Source: Streptomyces physcomitrii (GTDB taxonomy: Bacteria; Actinomycetota; Actinomycetes; Streptomycetales; Streptomycetaceae). Taken from it: 64,000 nucleotides of DNA. Position 1 is the stretch's first letter; the number at the start of each line of letters is the position of its first letter. Under the pieces are notes generated by a model, which searched no databases, was not told the DNA's origin, and was given only the letters and a program-made list of their open reading frames with translations. Positions 23,572-30,853 of the stretch are shown here, piece by piece. The translations under genes and the position numbers were made by a program. Where the stretch lies: contig NZ_JAAWWP010000019.1 of assembly GCF_012273655.1 (NCBI RefSeq), positions 23,652 through 87,651 on the forward strand, given 5' to 3'.

Positions 23572-24339
23572 TCAAAGAGTGCGCGGTGCCGCCGAACGCA
23601 CCGCGAAGGCCGCCCGCAGCTGTGGATCGCCCGCCGCCCCGGTGCCGCGCAGCGCCACCTCGGTGAGCGCGGCCCCGCTGCCTCTGCCGCCGGACGGCAG
23701 CTCGGCGAGGAGCCGCCGGCCCGCCTGCGAGGCCCAGCGGGTGTACGGATAGGTCTCGAAGCGGGCGATGCCGAGCGAGCAGAGGCTCAGCAGCAGCGGC
23801 AGCGCGAACCAGCTCAGCAGGTCACCGCCGGGCGCGCCCCGGCCCGGCGCGAGGACCGCGGCCGCCGCGAGGACCGGCACCGCGAGGGCCACCGCCCTGA
23901 CCTGGCGCACCGCCCCGGCGACGGTGCCTCGCGAGGACTCGGGCACCGCGAGCCCGGCGCGCACCAGGGCGTCCGCCAGCTCCCGTACCGGCGGCGCGGC
24001 GGCCGCGGCGGTGCGGACCTCGGCGATCGGCGACTGGCCGCCGGGGCCCACCGCCTCGATGACGGCCGCCTCCATCGGGTCCCTGGCCTCCTGGTCGACC
24101 ACGGTGGCCCAGCCGGTGTGCGCGAGCAGCATCCGGCGCTCGTACGCCATCGAGACCAGGGTCAGTTCGGCTGCCCGGTGCGGACCGCCGGAGAGGAACG
24201 CGGCCTCGTACAGGGTCAGTTCGCGGCGGGTGCCGGGCCCCGCGTCCGCGGCGGCGGCGCGTACCGCCGCCAGGCACAGCCGGATGCAGGACACGAGGGC
24301 CGCCACACAGGCGAGCAGGAGGAAGAGCAGCCACAGCAT
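23572..24339 (-). CDS. TIGR04222-type membrane protein without a cysteine tail
   Basis: 255 residues. Membrane helices lie at about 2-24 (LWLLFLLLACVAALVSCIRL), about 163-183 and about 188-208. Between the first and second helices is the conserved TIGR04222-type domain (ELTLYEAAFLSGGPHRAAEL, then LVSMAYERRMLLAH). The region after the third helix is short (about 50 residues) and Ala/Gly-rich, with no cysteine repeat. It is a paralogue of the Cys-tailed protein encoded just upstream: ELTLYEAAFLSGGP matches DVLEVAFLAGGP. The function is unknown. It may be a partner subunit of the tailed paralogue or simply a degenerate copy. The ATG at 24339 begins directly with the first helix. A 454-bp gap separates it from the tailed gene, so it may have its own promoter. 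Confidence 0.75.
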   Translation of the reverse strand: MLWLLFLLLACVAALVSCIRLCLAAVRAAAADAGPGTRRELTLYEAAFLSGGPHRAAELTLVSMAYERRMLLAHTGWATVVDQEARDPMEAAVIEAVGPGGQSPIAEVRTAAAAAPPVRELADALVRAGLAVPESSRGTVAGAVRQVRAVALAVPVLAAAAVLAPGRGAPGGDLLSWFALPLLLSLCSLGIARFETYPYTRWASQAGRRLLAELPSGGRGSGAALTEVALRGTGAAGDPQLRAAFAVRSAAPRTL

Positions 24340-24451
24340 GGCCGAGTTCTACGCGAAGCGGGCCCCCGGGCGCCACGGTTTCTTCACCTCGGATGCCGGA
24401 ATGTGGCGCTTGGCACAGGGAAGTCGGGTGGCGGTGGCCTTGTCCGGCAGC

Positions 24452-24520
24452 CGAGGTGCCCCTGGCCGGGGTGCCGGCCGACCTGCCGAGGCGCCCCGGC
24501 CGAATTTGTCGAGGCGCCCC
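24452..24520. repeat. Three direct repeats of CGAGGYGCCCC
   Basis: Copies at 24452-24462, 24487-24497 and 24510-24520 (second and third identical, first with one T for C). They lie 113-181 bases upstream of the 24339 start, where an operator would be expected. No known regulator is assigned. Confidence 0.55.
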
Positions 24521-24649
24521 GAAGCAGGGGTGGTTGACTGCCCGATCCGGGCCACCGGCACGCAGACGGCTCGGGTTCTCGGTGAAGTGCCGTGCCGGTG
24601 GGGGCGATTGGCGGTTGTGCCGGGAGGCGGGGGCGGGTGGCTGCCGTAC

Positions 24650-24717
24650 AGCGCTCTCCGTGACGGTGCTCGCCGCACTCTCCGTGACAGTGCTTTCCGC
24701 GACGGTGCTCTCCGTGG
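24650..24717. repeat. Imperfect ~15-bp tandem repeat (minus-strand unit near GGAGAGCACCGTCAC)
   Basis: Four to five degenerate units run in tandem just beyond the Cys-tailed gene. Unit length is a multiple of three, and two reading frames stay open through it (one reading TESTV-like, another HGEH-like), so it could be a decayed repetitive coding tail or a structural element. Confidence 0.55.
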
Positions 24718-24793
24718 TGCGTGCCCCGGTGTCCCGGCCTCCGCGCCGCCGCCCGCCTCCGCGCCCGTACGGTGTGCTGCCGAGCGGGCCGGT

Positions 24794-25807
24794 CTACGAG
24801 GATCCGCCGCCGCAGCCCCCGCCACCCCCGCCGCCTCCGCAGGACGAGCCCGAGGATCCGCCGCAGGAGGACCCTCCGCACGAGGAGCCCGAGCCGCCGC
24901 CGCAGGAGCCCCCGGAGGCGCCCGAGCAGGAGGAGCCGCCGCAACTGCTGCCGCCGCAGGAGGAGCCGCCCCCGCCGCACCAGTTGACCTCCCCGGTGAC
25001 CACCAGCGGCGTGCCGTACGCGGCGCCCTGAGCGCTGCCGGACAGCGCGGACGGGCGGACCCGCTCGCGCAGCGCCCGCAGCAGGATCGCGCGCAGCGCC
25101 GGATCGGGCAGGGCGCTCGGGCCGCGGACCGCGACCAGCGCCACCAGGTCCACGGCCGGGGCCCCGCTCGCCGCGAAGGCGCGCAGCGCCCGGCGCCCGG
25201 CGGTGGTCAGCGAACCCCGCGCCCGCACCAGCGAGACGAAGCCGAGGACGATGCCGAAGAAGAGGGCGGGCAGCACGGTGAGGACGAACGGCGCCGTGGA
25301 GTCGGCGTCCCACTCCACGTACTGCAGGACCGTCAGCGCGATCGCCAGCGGGAAGCCGAGCAGGCAGCCCACCGTGTGCACCAGCGCCCAGCGGCGCAGC
25401 GGGCGCAGCGCCCCGGGCGGCACCAGGAGCCCGCGCGCGGCGAGCCCGTCGCCGAGCGCCTGGACCTGCGGGCCCCGCATCACACCCGTACGCACCCAGT
25501 GCAGCGCGCCGCTCGGGGCGTGGGCGTGGGCGTCGAGCACGGACTGCTCGACCGGGTGCCGGACCTCGGCGCGCCGCACCCCGAGCAGGCCCGGCTCCGC
25601 CACGGCGAGCCGCCCGTCCAGGTGCATGGCGACCACGACGGTGTCCGCCACCCGGCCGGGACCGCCCGCGAGGAAGGCCACCTCCAGGACGTCCCGGGCG
25701 AACTCCCCGGGCGCGGCGGCCGAGGAGCGCGCCCGGTGCAGACCGGTCAGGAGCCGGACGGCCGAGCCGAGGACCAGGACATGGACCAGAGCCGTCAGGT
25801 ACGTCAT
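24794..25807 (-). CDS. TIGR04222-type membrane protein with nine-cysteine Gly/Ser C-terminal tail (candidate MNIO substrate)
   Basis: 337 residues. Helices lie at about 2-20, 142-163 and 172-194. The TIGR04222-type domain sits between the first and second helices (DVLEVAFLAGGPGRVADTVV, then LDGRLAVAEPGLLGVRR). After residue ~273 the sequence becomes a tail of almost only Gly, Ser and Cys, with Cys at 277, 284, 289, 294, 302, 310, 315, 323 and 332, mostly spaced as CGGSS units. The gene starts four bases after the stop of the DUF692/MNIO gene, its GGAG lying against the ATG, so translation is coupled. MNIO enzymes modify cysteines in peptides; the tail is therefore the obvious candidate substrate (inference). 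The tail might bind metal or be oxidised, and by topology could face either side of the membrane. Confidence 0.82.
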   Translation of the reverse strand: MTYLTALVHVLVLGSAVRLLTGLHRARSSAAAPGEFARDVLEVAFLAGGPGRVADTVVVAMHLDGRLAVAEPGLLGVRRAEVRHPVEQSVLDAHAHAPSGALHWVRTGVMRGPQVQALGDGLAARGLLVPPGALRPLRRWALVHTVGCLLGFPLAIALTVLQYVEWDADSTAPFVLTVLPALFFGIVLGFVSLVRARGSLTTAGRRALRAFAASGAPAVDLVALVAVRGPSALPDPALRAILLRALRERVRPSALSGSAQGAAYGTPLVVTGEVNWCGGGGSSCGGSSCGGSSCSGASGGSCGGGSGSSCGGSSCGGSSGSSCGGGGGGGGCGGGSS

Positions 25808-25811
25808 CTCC

Positions 25812-27326
25812 TCACCGCCCGGCGAGTACGGAGCGGGCGGCCCGGCGCAGCCTCGCCAGGGGCCGGGCGGACCGGGGCCGCGGCCCCTCCCGCTCCAGCC
25901 ACCACTCGCGCAACTCCCCGCGCGCGGTGGCCTCTTCGGGCCCGCCGGCCAGCAGCAGATGCTCGGCGAAGTCCAGCGCGTCCCGCCGGTAGCCGCCGGT
26001 CATCGGCCGCGCCTGGGCATAGCCGAGGAAGGCCGCGCGGTATCCGGCGCCCAGGATCACCGGCAGCTCCGGCGCCACCTTCGCGACCACATCCGCCCGC
26101 TTGGCGGCCAGGGCGCGGCTCTGCACGGTGAGCCGGTTCCGGTCGAAGCCCTCGGGCGCGGGGGTGCCCGCCACCAGCGCGGAGAGCAGGGCGGTCTGCG
26201 CGAGCGCGAGGCGCTGGCGGGCGGCTTCGGGGACGGCGGACGGGGGAGAGGTGGCGGGCGGTGCCGGGATCGAGGTGGCGGGGGCTTCCGGGGCAGCCGC
26301 GGTGCCGAAGTCGGCGGCCTGAGCGCTCGGTTCGGATGATTCGGGCGGTTCGGAGGTGGTGGGCTGCGCGGTGGCCACGGCTGTGGTGGGCCGGGCGGCG
26401 GCCTCGGGAGTGCGGGGCCCGGTGCCGATTCCGCTGCCGCCGGCGGCAGTTGCCTCCCTCGGCGTCGCCGAGGTGTCGGCCGCGTCCCTCGCCCCGGGTG
26501 CCCCCGCCTCCCGTACCGTTCGGGTGATGTCCGCCAACTCCCGCTCCAGGGCGGCCGGTTCGGGGAAGTTCTCGTCGCGTTCCAGGAGCACGCCGGGCGG
26601 GGTGACCCGGGAGGCGAGCGCGGCGAGGACGTCGAGCACCGCGGGCGGCACGGGGTGGGCGTGCGAGTCGTGCCAGACGCCGTCCCGCTCGAAGCCCCCT
26701 GCCACATGCACATAGGCCAGCGCCTCCAGGGGCAGGGCGTCCAGCGCCTCGGCCGGGTCCTCGCCGCGGTTGACGTGGTTGGTGTGCAGGTTCGCCACGT
26801 CGATGAGCAGCCGCACCCCGGTGCGCTCGGCCAGCTCGTAGAGGAACTGACCCTCCGTCAACTCCTCGTCGGGCCAGGAGAAGAGCGCCGCGATGTTCTC
26901 CACGGCCAGCGGTACCGGCAGCTGGGCCTGGGCGATGCGGACGTTCTCGCAGAGCACGTCCAGCGCCTCGCGGGTGCGCGGCACCGGCAGCAGATGCCCG
27001 GCCTCCAGCGGCGGCGAGACGGTGCGCGTGCCCCCGGCGCGGACGAAGGCGATGTGCTCGGTCACCAGCGGGGAGCCGAGGCTCTCGGCCCGGGCGGCGA
27101 GGGCGGCGAGGCGCTCCTCGTCGGGGCGTTCGGCGCCGCCGAGACCGAGGCCGACGCCGTGCGGGACGACGGTGACACCGCGCTCCCGCAGCCGTACCAG
27201 GGACGGGGGAAGATGGCCGGGGCAGAGGTTCTCCGCGACCGTCTCCACCCAGTCGATGCCGGGCATCGCCTCCACCGCCTCGGCGATTTCCGGCCGCCAG
27301 CCGATGCCCGTACCCAGTCGCTCCAT
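25812..27326 (-). CDS. DUF692 / MNIO-type multinuclear iron enzyme fused to a C-terminal partner-like domain
   Basis: 504 residues. Residues ~5-270 form a DUF692 TIM barrel (MbnB/TglH family). Putative iron ligands are in place: His56 (VVPHGVGLGLGG), His91 (TEHIAF), Glu143 (AVENIAAL), Asp176 (LLIDVANLHTN), His207 (YVHVAGG), Asp220/His222/His224 (WHDSHAHPVPP) and Glu249 (LLERDENFP). A Pro/Ala/Thr linker (~275-365) follows. The C-terminal helical domain (~366-475; ALLSALVAGTPAPEGFD, AAKRADVV, ILGAGYRAAFLGYAQARP) resembles the separate DUF2063/HvfC-MbnC partner proteins that present the peptide to an MNIO. Characterised MNIOs oxidise Cys residues of ribosomal peptides. The ATG at 27326 has GGAG six bases upstream. 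It leads the block and is immediately followed by the Cys-tailed protein. Confidence 0.88.
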   Translation of the reverse strand: MERLGTGIGWRPEIAEAVEAMPGIDWVETVAENLCPGHLPPSLVRLRERGVTVVPHGVGLGLGGAERPDEERLAALAARAESLGSPLVTEHIAFVRAGGTRTVSPPLEAGHLLPVPRTREALDVLCENVRIAQAQLPVPLAVENIAALFSWPDEELTEGQFLYELAERTGVRLLIDVANLHTNHVNRGEDPAEALDALPLEALAYVHVAGGFERDGVWHDSHAHPVPPAVLDVLAALASRVTPPGVLLERDENFPEPAALERELADITRTVREAGAPGARDAADTSATPREATAAGGSGIGTGPRTPEAAARPTTAVATAQPTTSEPPESSEPSAQAADFGTAAAPEAPATSIPAPPATSPPSAVPEAARQRLALAQTALLSALVAGTPAPEGFDRNRLTVQSRALAAKRADVVAKVAPELPVILGAGYRAAFLGYAQARPMTGGYRRDALDFAEHLLLAGGPEEATARGELREWWLEREGPRPRSARPLARLRRAARSVLAGR

Positions 27327-27448
27327 CTGTCTCTCCGTCCCCCGGTGTCCCGACAGGCCCGGGCGTCGCAGCTGCCGCGCCCGGGTCGTCCTGAGCCTCT
27401 TCTCGCCCCGTGGGCGAGAGCCGAACCCACAGGCAGGGACGTTCAGAG

Positions 27449-28195
27449 CTACATTTGAGGTTCCCCGCGCCCGCGCAGCACCGGCAGATCGGCGACCACC
27501 GTCGCGGAACCGGGCGCGACCTCGGTGAACCCGGCGTCCCGTACCAACGGCAGCCCCGCACCGGCGAGTTCACGCCACCGCGCCGCGCTCGCCTCCCGTA
27601 CCGCCAGGGCGAAGCCCCGCTCCCGCCACTGTGCGCGCTCCGCCTCGTCCAGCTCCCACCAGGCCAGCTGCGCGGCATGCCCCGCCTGCGCCATCGCCTT
27701 CCCGGCGGACATGGTGATCCCCGGATTCAGCCAGAGCACCGGCGTAGAGGGGTCCGGTACCGGCGGGGTGGCGGCCGGGTCCAGTTCGGTGCCCGAGACC
27801 TGGAGCACCGCCAGCTCCTTCGGCCAGCCGTCCAGCGGCACCGGCGGGAAGACCCGCACCTCGGCCGAGCCCTGGACCACCGTGATGCCGGGCAGCGCCT
27901 GCGCCTTGCGCCAGCCCGCGCCGCGCGCCCGGCGCACCACCTTGCGGATCCGCGCGTCCTGCCAGCGGCGCACCAGCTCGGCCCACTCGCCCGCCCCGCG
28001 CGCCCGGTCGTCGTCGAGCAGCACGAGGACCGCGCGGGCGGCGGCCTCCAGGGCGTCGGTACGGTCCGGGGGCGCGGTCTTCTCCAGGCGCACCACCAGC
28101 GGGAGCACGAACTGCTCTTCCTGGTCGCGGGAGTTGCCGTCCGGCTCGAAGTGGGAGTCCTGCGGGGCCGCGGGGGCGGTGTCTTCGCTGCTCAC
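27449..28195 (-). CDS. PTH2-family peptidyl-tRNA hydrolase-like protein
   Basis: 248 residues. The C-terminal half contains the PTH2 signature region (PGITMSAGKAMAQAGHAAQL), where Lys and His of archaeal/eukaryotic PTH2 enzymes release tRNA from peptidyl-tRNA. The N-terminal half (EEQFVLPLVVRLEKT through EVRVFPPVPLDGWP) is an extension common in actinobacterial versions. Cytosolic. The start is uncertain: GTG at 28195 was chosen to avoid running into the divergent ABC gene; the frame continues to 28264. It is not the canonical bacterial Pth, so it may be accessory. The gene ends 122 bp upstream of the MNIO start, so cotranscription is possible but nothing shows a functional link. Confidence 0.8.
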   Translation of the reverse strand: MSSEDTAPAAPQDSHFEPDGNSRDQEEQFVLPLVVRLEKTAPPDRTDALEAAARAVLVLLDDDRARGAGEWAELVRRWQDARIRKVVRRARGAGWRKAQALPGITVVQGSAEVRVFPPVPLDGWPKELAVLQVSGTELDPAATPPVPDPSTPVLWLNPGITMSAGKAMAQAGHAAQLAWWELDEAERAQWRERGFALAVREASAARWRELAGAGLPLVRDAGFTEVAPGSATVVADLPVLRGRGEPQM

Positions 28196-28262
28196 GGGAG
28201 AAGTCTGCCAGCCCGCCGGGGCCACCCGCCGGCCGCCGCGGACCACGGGGGAGGATGGGCCC

Positions 28263-29618
28263 ATGAAGCACGGACCCGCCCGCGGGCACCGCCGCCTGGT
28301 GGGAGCCGGACGCCGCTACGGGCGCCGGGGCCCCTGGGTGCTGCGCGGGGTGGACCTGGCCGCCGAACCCGGCACCCTGGTCCGCGTCGAGGGCGCCAAC
28401 GGCACCGGGAAATCCACCCTGTTGCGCTTGCTCGCCGGACTCGACACCCCCACCGAGGGCCGCGCCCTCGGCCGTCCCAGGACCGCCTACGTACCCGAAC
28501 GCTTCCCCGCCGGGCTGCCGTTCACCTTCGGCGGCTACCTGGTCCACATGGGCCGGGTGCACGGACTCGGCACCGCCCAGGCCACCCGCCGGGCGCGCGA
28601 CTGGACGGAGCGCTTCGGCGCGGGGGCCCACTGGGCGGCGCCGCTGGCCGAACTCTCCAAGGGCAGCAGCCAGAAGGCCGCCGTGGTCCAGGCGCTGACG
28701 GCCGCCCCCGAACTGCTCGTCCTGGACGAGGCCTGGACCGGCCTCGACACCGCCGCCCGCGCCGAACTCGACCTGGCGGTACGGGAACTCACCGCCGCGG
28801 GCTCGGCCGTGGTCTACGTCGACCACCACCCGGAGCGCCTCGCGGAGTCGGTTGATCTGCGCTGCACGCTCGGGACGGACGGCGGCCTCGTCCGCCTTGC
28901 TCCGGCCAGGGCGGGGGCGGAGGGGCGGTCGGGTTCCCTGAGGACGGGGGCCGGGGGAGCGATGGGGGCCGGAGGAGCGGCGGACGCCCCGGCGGCTGTC
29001 GAGGCCGAGCTGGAGGCCGACGCCGGGCTTGAGGCCGAGGTCGAGCTTGAAGTCGAGGCCGACGCGGAGCTTGAAGTCGAGGTCGAGGTGCAGGGTCCGC
29101 CCGGTGCCGTGGCGCCGCCCCGGGTGGCCACGGGAGTGCCGGGGGACGGCCACGGGCCGGTACCGGTCCGGGCTCAACTCGGCGCCCACGGAAGCTGGTT
29201 GCTCACGGTCCCGGCCACCGCCTCGGACGCCCTGCTGCGCACCCTCCTCGGCGCCGACCCGCCCTGGCACGTCGTACGCCTCACTCCACGGCCCTCGGCA
29301 CGGGAGGCCACGCCCACACCCGCGCCGGCACGCACGCCCGTACCCGCCCCCGCGTGCAGGCCCGTACCCGAACCGGCGCGCACGCCTGCGTCCGACCCCG
29401 CGCACACGCCCGTACCCGAACCGGCGCGCACGCCTATGCCCGACCCCGCGCACGCGCCCGCACTTGACCCCGCGCGCACGCCCGCGCCCCCGGACCTCCC
29501 CGCGCCCGCGCCCGGATCAGCCCCCGGGTCCACGCGTGCCCCCGAGCCCGCGCCTGCCCCCGCCCCCGAGTCCGGCTCCGCTCCCACCGAGGCGCCGACG
29601 AGGAGGAACGGACGGTGA
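28263..29618 (+). CDS. ABC transporter ATP-binding protein with long repetitive C-terminal tail
   Basis: 451 residues. The ABC ATPase occupies the first ~215: Walker A GANGTGKSTLLRLL, variant signature LSKGSSQKAAVVQAL (instead of LSGGQ), Walker B LLVLDEAWTGLD, and the switch His in VVYVDHHPER. From about residue 215 the protein becomes low-complexity. An acidic Glu/Val/Ala stretch (about 240-275) is followed by a short ordered-looking segment (GSWLLTVPATASDALLRTLL), then about 100 residues of Pro-Ala-Arg repeats (EPARTP, DPAHTP units). The tail has no counterpart in standard ATPases. The ATG at 28263 was chosen because family homology begins right after it. The gene overlaps the membrane-protein gene by GTGA. 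Confidence 0.85.
   Translation: MKHGPARGHRRLVGAGRRYGRRGPWVLRGVDLAAEPGTLVRVEGANGTGKSTLLRLLAGLDTPTEGRALGRPRTAYVPERFPAGLPFTFGGYLVHMGRVHGLGTAQATRRARDWTERFGAGAHWAAPLAELSKGSSQKAAVVQALTAAPELLVLDEAWTGLDTAARAELDLAVRELTAAGSAVVYVDHHPERLAESVDLRCTLGTDGGLVRLAPARAGAEGRSGSLRTGAGGAMGAGGAADAPAAVEAELEADAGLEAEVELEVEADAELEVEVEVQGPPGAVAPPRVATGVPGDGHGPVPVRAQLGAHGSWLLTVPATASDALLRTLLGADPPWHVVRLTPRPSAREATPTPAPARTPVPAPACRPVPEPARTPASDPAHTPVPEPARTPMPDPAHAPALDPARTPAPPDLPAPAPGSAPGSTRAPEPAPAPAPESGSAPTEAPTRRNGR
29319..29520 (+). repeat. Tandem repeat in the 3' part of the ABC ATPase gene
   Basis: Degenerate units of about 24-30 bp built around CGCACGCCCGTACCCGAACC, in frame, encoding alternating EPARTP and DPAHTP-type hexads to nonads. 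Such units expand and contract easily by slippage. Confidence 0.75.
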
Positions 29619-30283
29619 CGGCCCTCCTGCGCTACCACTGCGCCCTGCTGCTGCGTTCGCAGCGGCTGATCGCGCCCCTGCTCTGCTACGCCGCCGTGCT
29701 CGCCATCGGAATCCGTGCCGGGGAGCCGGTGCTCGACTCGCTGGGCTGGACGGCGGCCGCGCTGGTACCGGTGGCGGCCTGGACGGCGCGGATCTGTGTG
29801 AGCGGCGAACCGGCCGCGGCGCGTGCCTGCGGTGCGGCGGCGGCCGGTCCCCGACGGGTCCAACTGGCCTGCCTGCTGACCGCCCTGCTGACCTCCTGCC
29901 TGCTCGGGGCGCTGGCCACCGGGTTCGTCTCGATGATCGGCGAGGCTGCCGCCGACGATCACCGCACCCCGGTGGGGCGGCTGCCCGCGGCCCTCGCCGG
30001 GCTGTGCGCCGTGCTCGTCTGCGCCCTGGTCGGCACCGCGGTCGGCGCGCTGACCTCCTGGCCGCTCGTACGGTCCACCGGGCGGGCGGTCACCGCGCTG
30101 ACCGGAGCCGTGGTGCTCGCCCTCGTCCTCGCGGGCTCCCCGGCCCGTACCGCGATCACCGCGATGGTGACGGGCTCCCAGCGGGGCAGCGTGCCCGCGC
30201 CCGTGGTCCCGCTGCTGCTCGCCCTTCTCCTCACGGGCGCCGCGGCCGCCACCACCTGCTGGGCGAGCGCGCGGCGCGGCTGA
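29615..30283 (+). CDS. Membrane subunit of the ABC transporter (probable permease)
   Basis: 222 residues with about six hydrophobic helices (LIAPLLCYAAVLAIGI, AAALVPVAAWTARICV, LLTALLTSCLLGALATGFV, ALAGLCAVLVCALVGTAVGA, AVTALTGAVVLALVLA, VVPLLLALLLTGAAAAT). No family signature beyond an ABC-2-like topology. The GTG start overlaps the stop of the ATPase gene, so it should be its transmembrane partner. The substrate is unknown; the size and lack of a binding protein suggest export or a regulatory role (inference). Confidence 0.75.
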   Translation: MTALLRYHCALLLRSQRLIAPLLCYAAVLAIGIRAGEPVLDSLGWTAAALVPVAAWTARICVSGEPAAARACGAAAAGPRRVQLACLLTALLTSCLLGALATGFVSMIGEAAADDHRTPVGRLPAALAGLCAVLVCALVGTAVGALTSWPLVRSTGRAVTALTGAVVLALVLAGSPARTAITAMVTGSQRGSVPAPVVPLLLALLLTGAAAATTCWASARRG

Positions 30284-30444
30284 TCCCGGGAGCTCGCGCC
30301 CCGGCGGTGAATCGGGGCTCATACTTCAGCGACGCACCGGGACTTGTCCCTGGACGAGGGGCCGGGATCGCTCCCGCGCGGGACCGGGGCTCGCCCCAGC
30401 GACGGACCGGGGCTCGCACCCGGCGTCACTCCCTCCGCCAAGCC

Positions 30445-30711
30445 TCAGCCGGAGCACGCGGTCCGCTGTGCCTCCTGCCACTCGCACACGGGGCACAGGG
30501 TGATCCCGCGCCGGGACTCCGGGTACTCGGTGGGCTCCCGGCACAGCACGCACTCGGCGAAGGCCTCCGGGGCGCCCGCCCCGTCGCCCGCCGCCGCCGT
30601 GCCGTCGGCGGCCGTATCCGTACCGCCCGTGCCCGTGCCCGTGCTCGTATCCGGCCTCTCGGCCGGGGTCGTGTCCTCCAACCGCCCCTCGCCCGCGCAG
30701 TAGTCGCTCAT
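30445..30711 (-). CDS. Small zinc-ribbon-like protein
   Basis: 88 residues. The first ~50 are Thr/Gly/Ala-rich and disordered. The last ~35 carry two Cys pairs (ECVLCREP and LCPVCEW), a likely four-Cys zinc site. Function not recognised; it could bind nucleic acid or protein. ATG at 30711. The longer upstream frame has no coding character. The 161 bp between it and the ABC permease hold two copies of GACCGGGGCTCGC. Confidence 0.6.
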   Translation of the reverse strand: MSDYCAGEGRLEDTTPAERPDTSTGTGTGGTDTAADGTAAAGDGAGAPEAFAECVLCREPTEYPESRRGITLCPVCEWQEAQRTACSG

Positions 30712-30786
30712 GCCCGCCAGCGTACGAGGACGCCGCGCGGCGCTCGCCTCGGTGGTCCCGTCCGGGGAAAGGGCCCGGGACGGAAA

Positions 30787-30819
30787 GGGCGCGGCGCCCC
30801 CGGAGGGAACGCCGCGCCC
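30787..30819 (-). terminator. Hairpin terminator of the carbonic anhydrase-SulP operon
   Basis: Perfect 10-bp stem (30787-30796 / 30810-30819, 13-base loop), 35 bases past the SulP stop codon. Confidence 0.65.
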
Positions 30820-30853
30820 GTACTGCTCCACCGCGCTGCGGTGCTGGGCCCGC

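Larger units (their letters stand above)
24340..24793 (-). other. 454-bp gap between the two TIGR04222-type genes
   Basis: No convincing gene is seen. Reading on past the TAG of the Cys-tailed gene, the same frame stays open for about 140 codons but gives low-complexity sequence unlike any family. The gap holds the two repeat arrays listed separately and presumably a promoter for the downstream gene. Confidence 0.5.

Noticed and set aside
24384..25313. Minus-strand frame with a His/Glu/Cys repeat (HGEHRHGERC-like) that looked like a metal-binding peptide
   Set aside because: It overlaps the TIGR04222-type gene in a different frame, has no ribosome site near the repeat, and the motif arises from the 15-bp DNA repeat. 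Kept only as a repeat observation.
28263..30283. ABC transporter as dedicated exporter of the MNIO product
   Set aside because: It is on the opposite strand and separated by the PTH2 gene. The presumed substrate is itself a membrane protein, so no exporter is needed; nothing links them.
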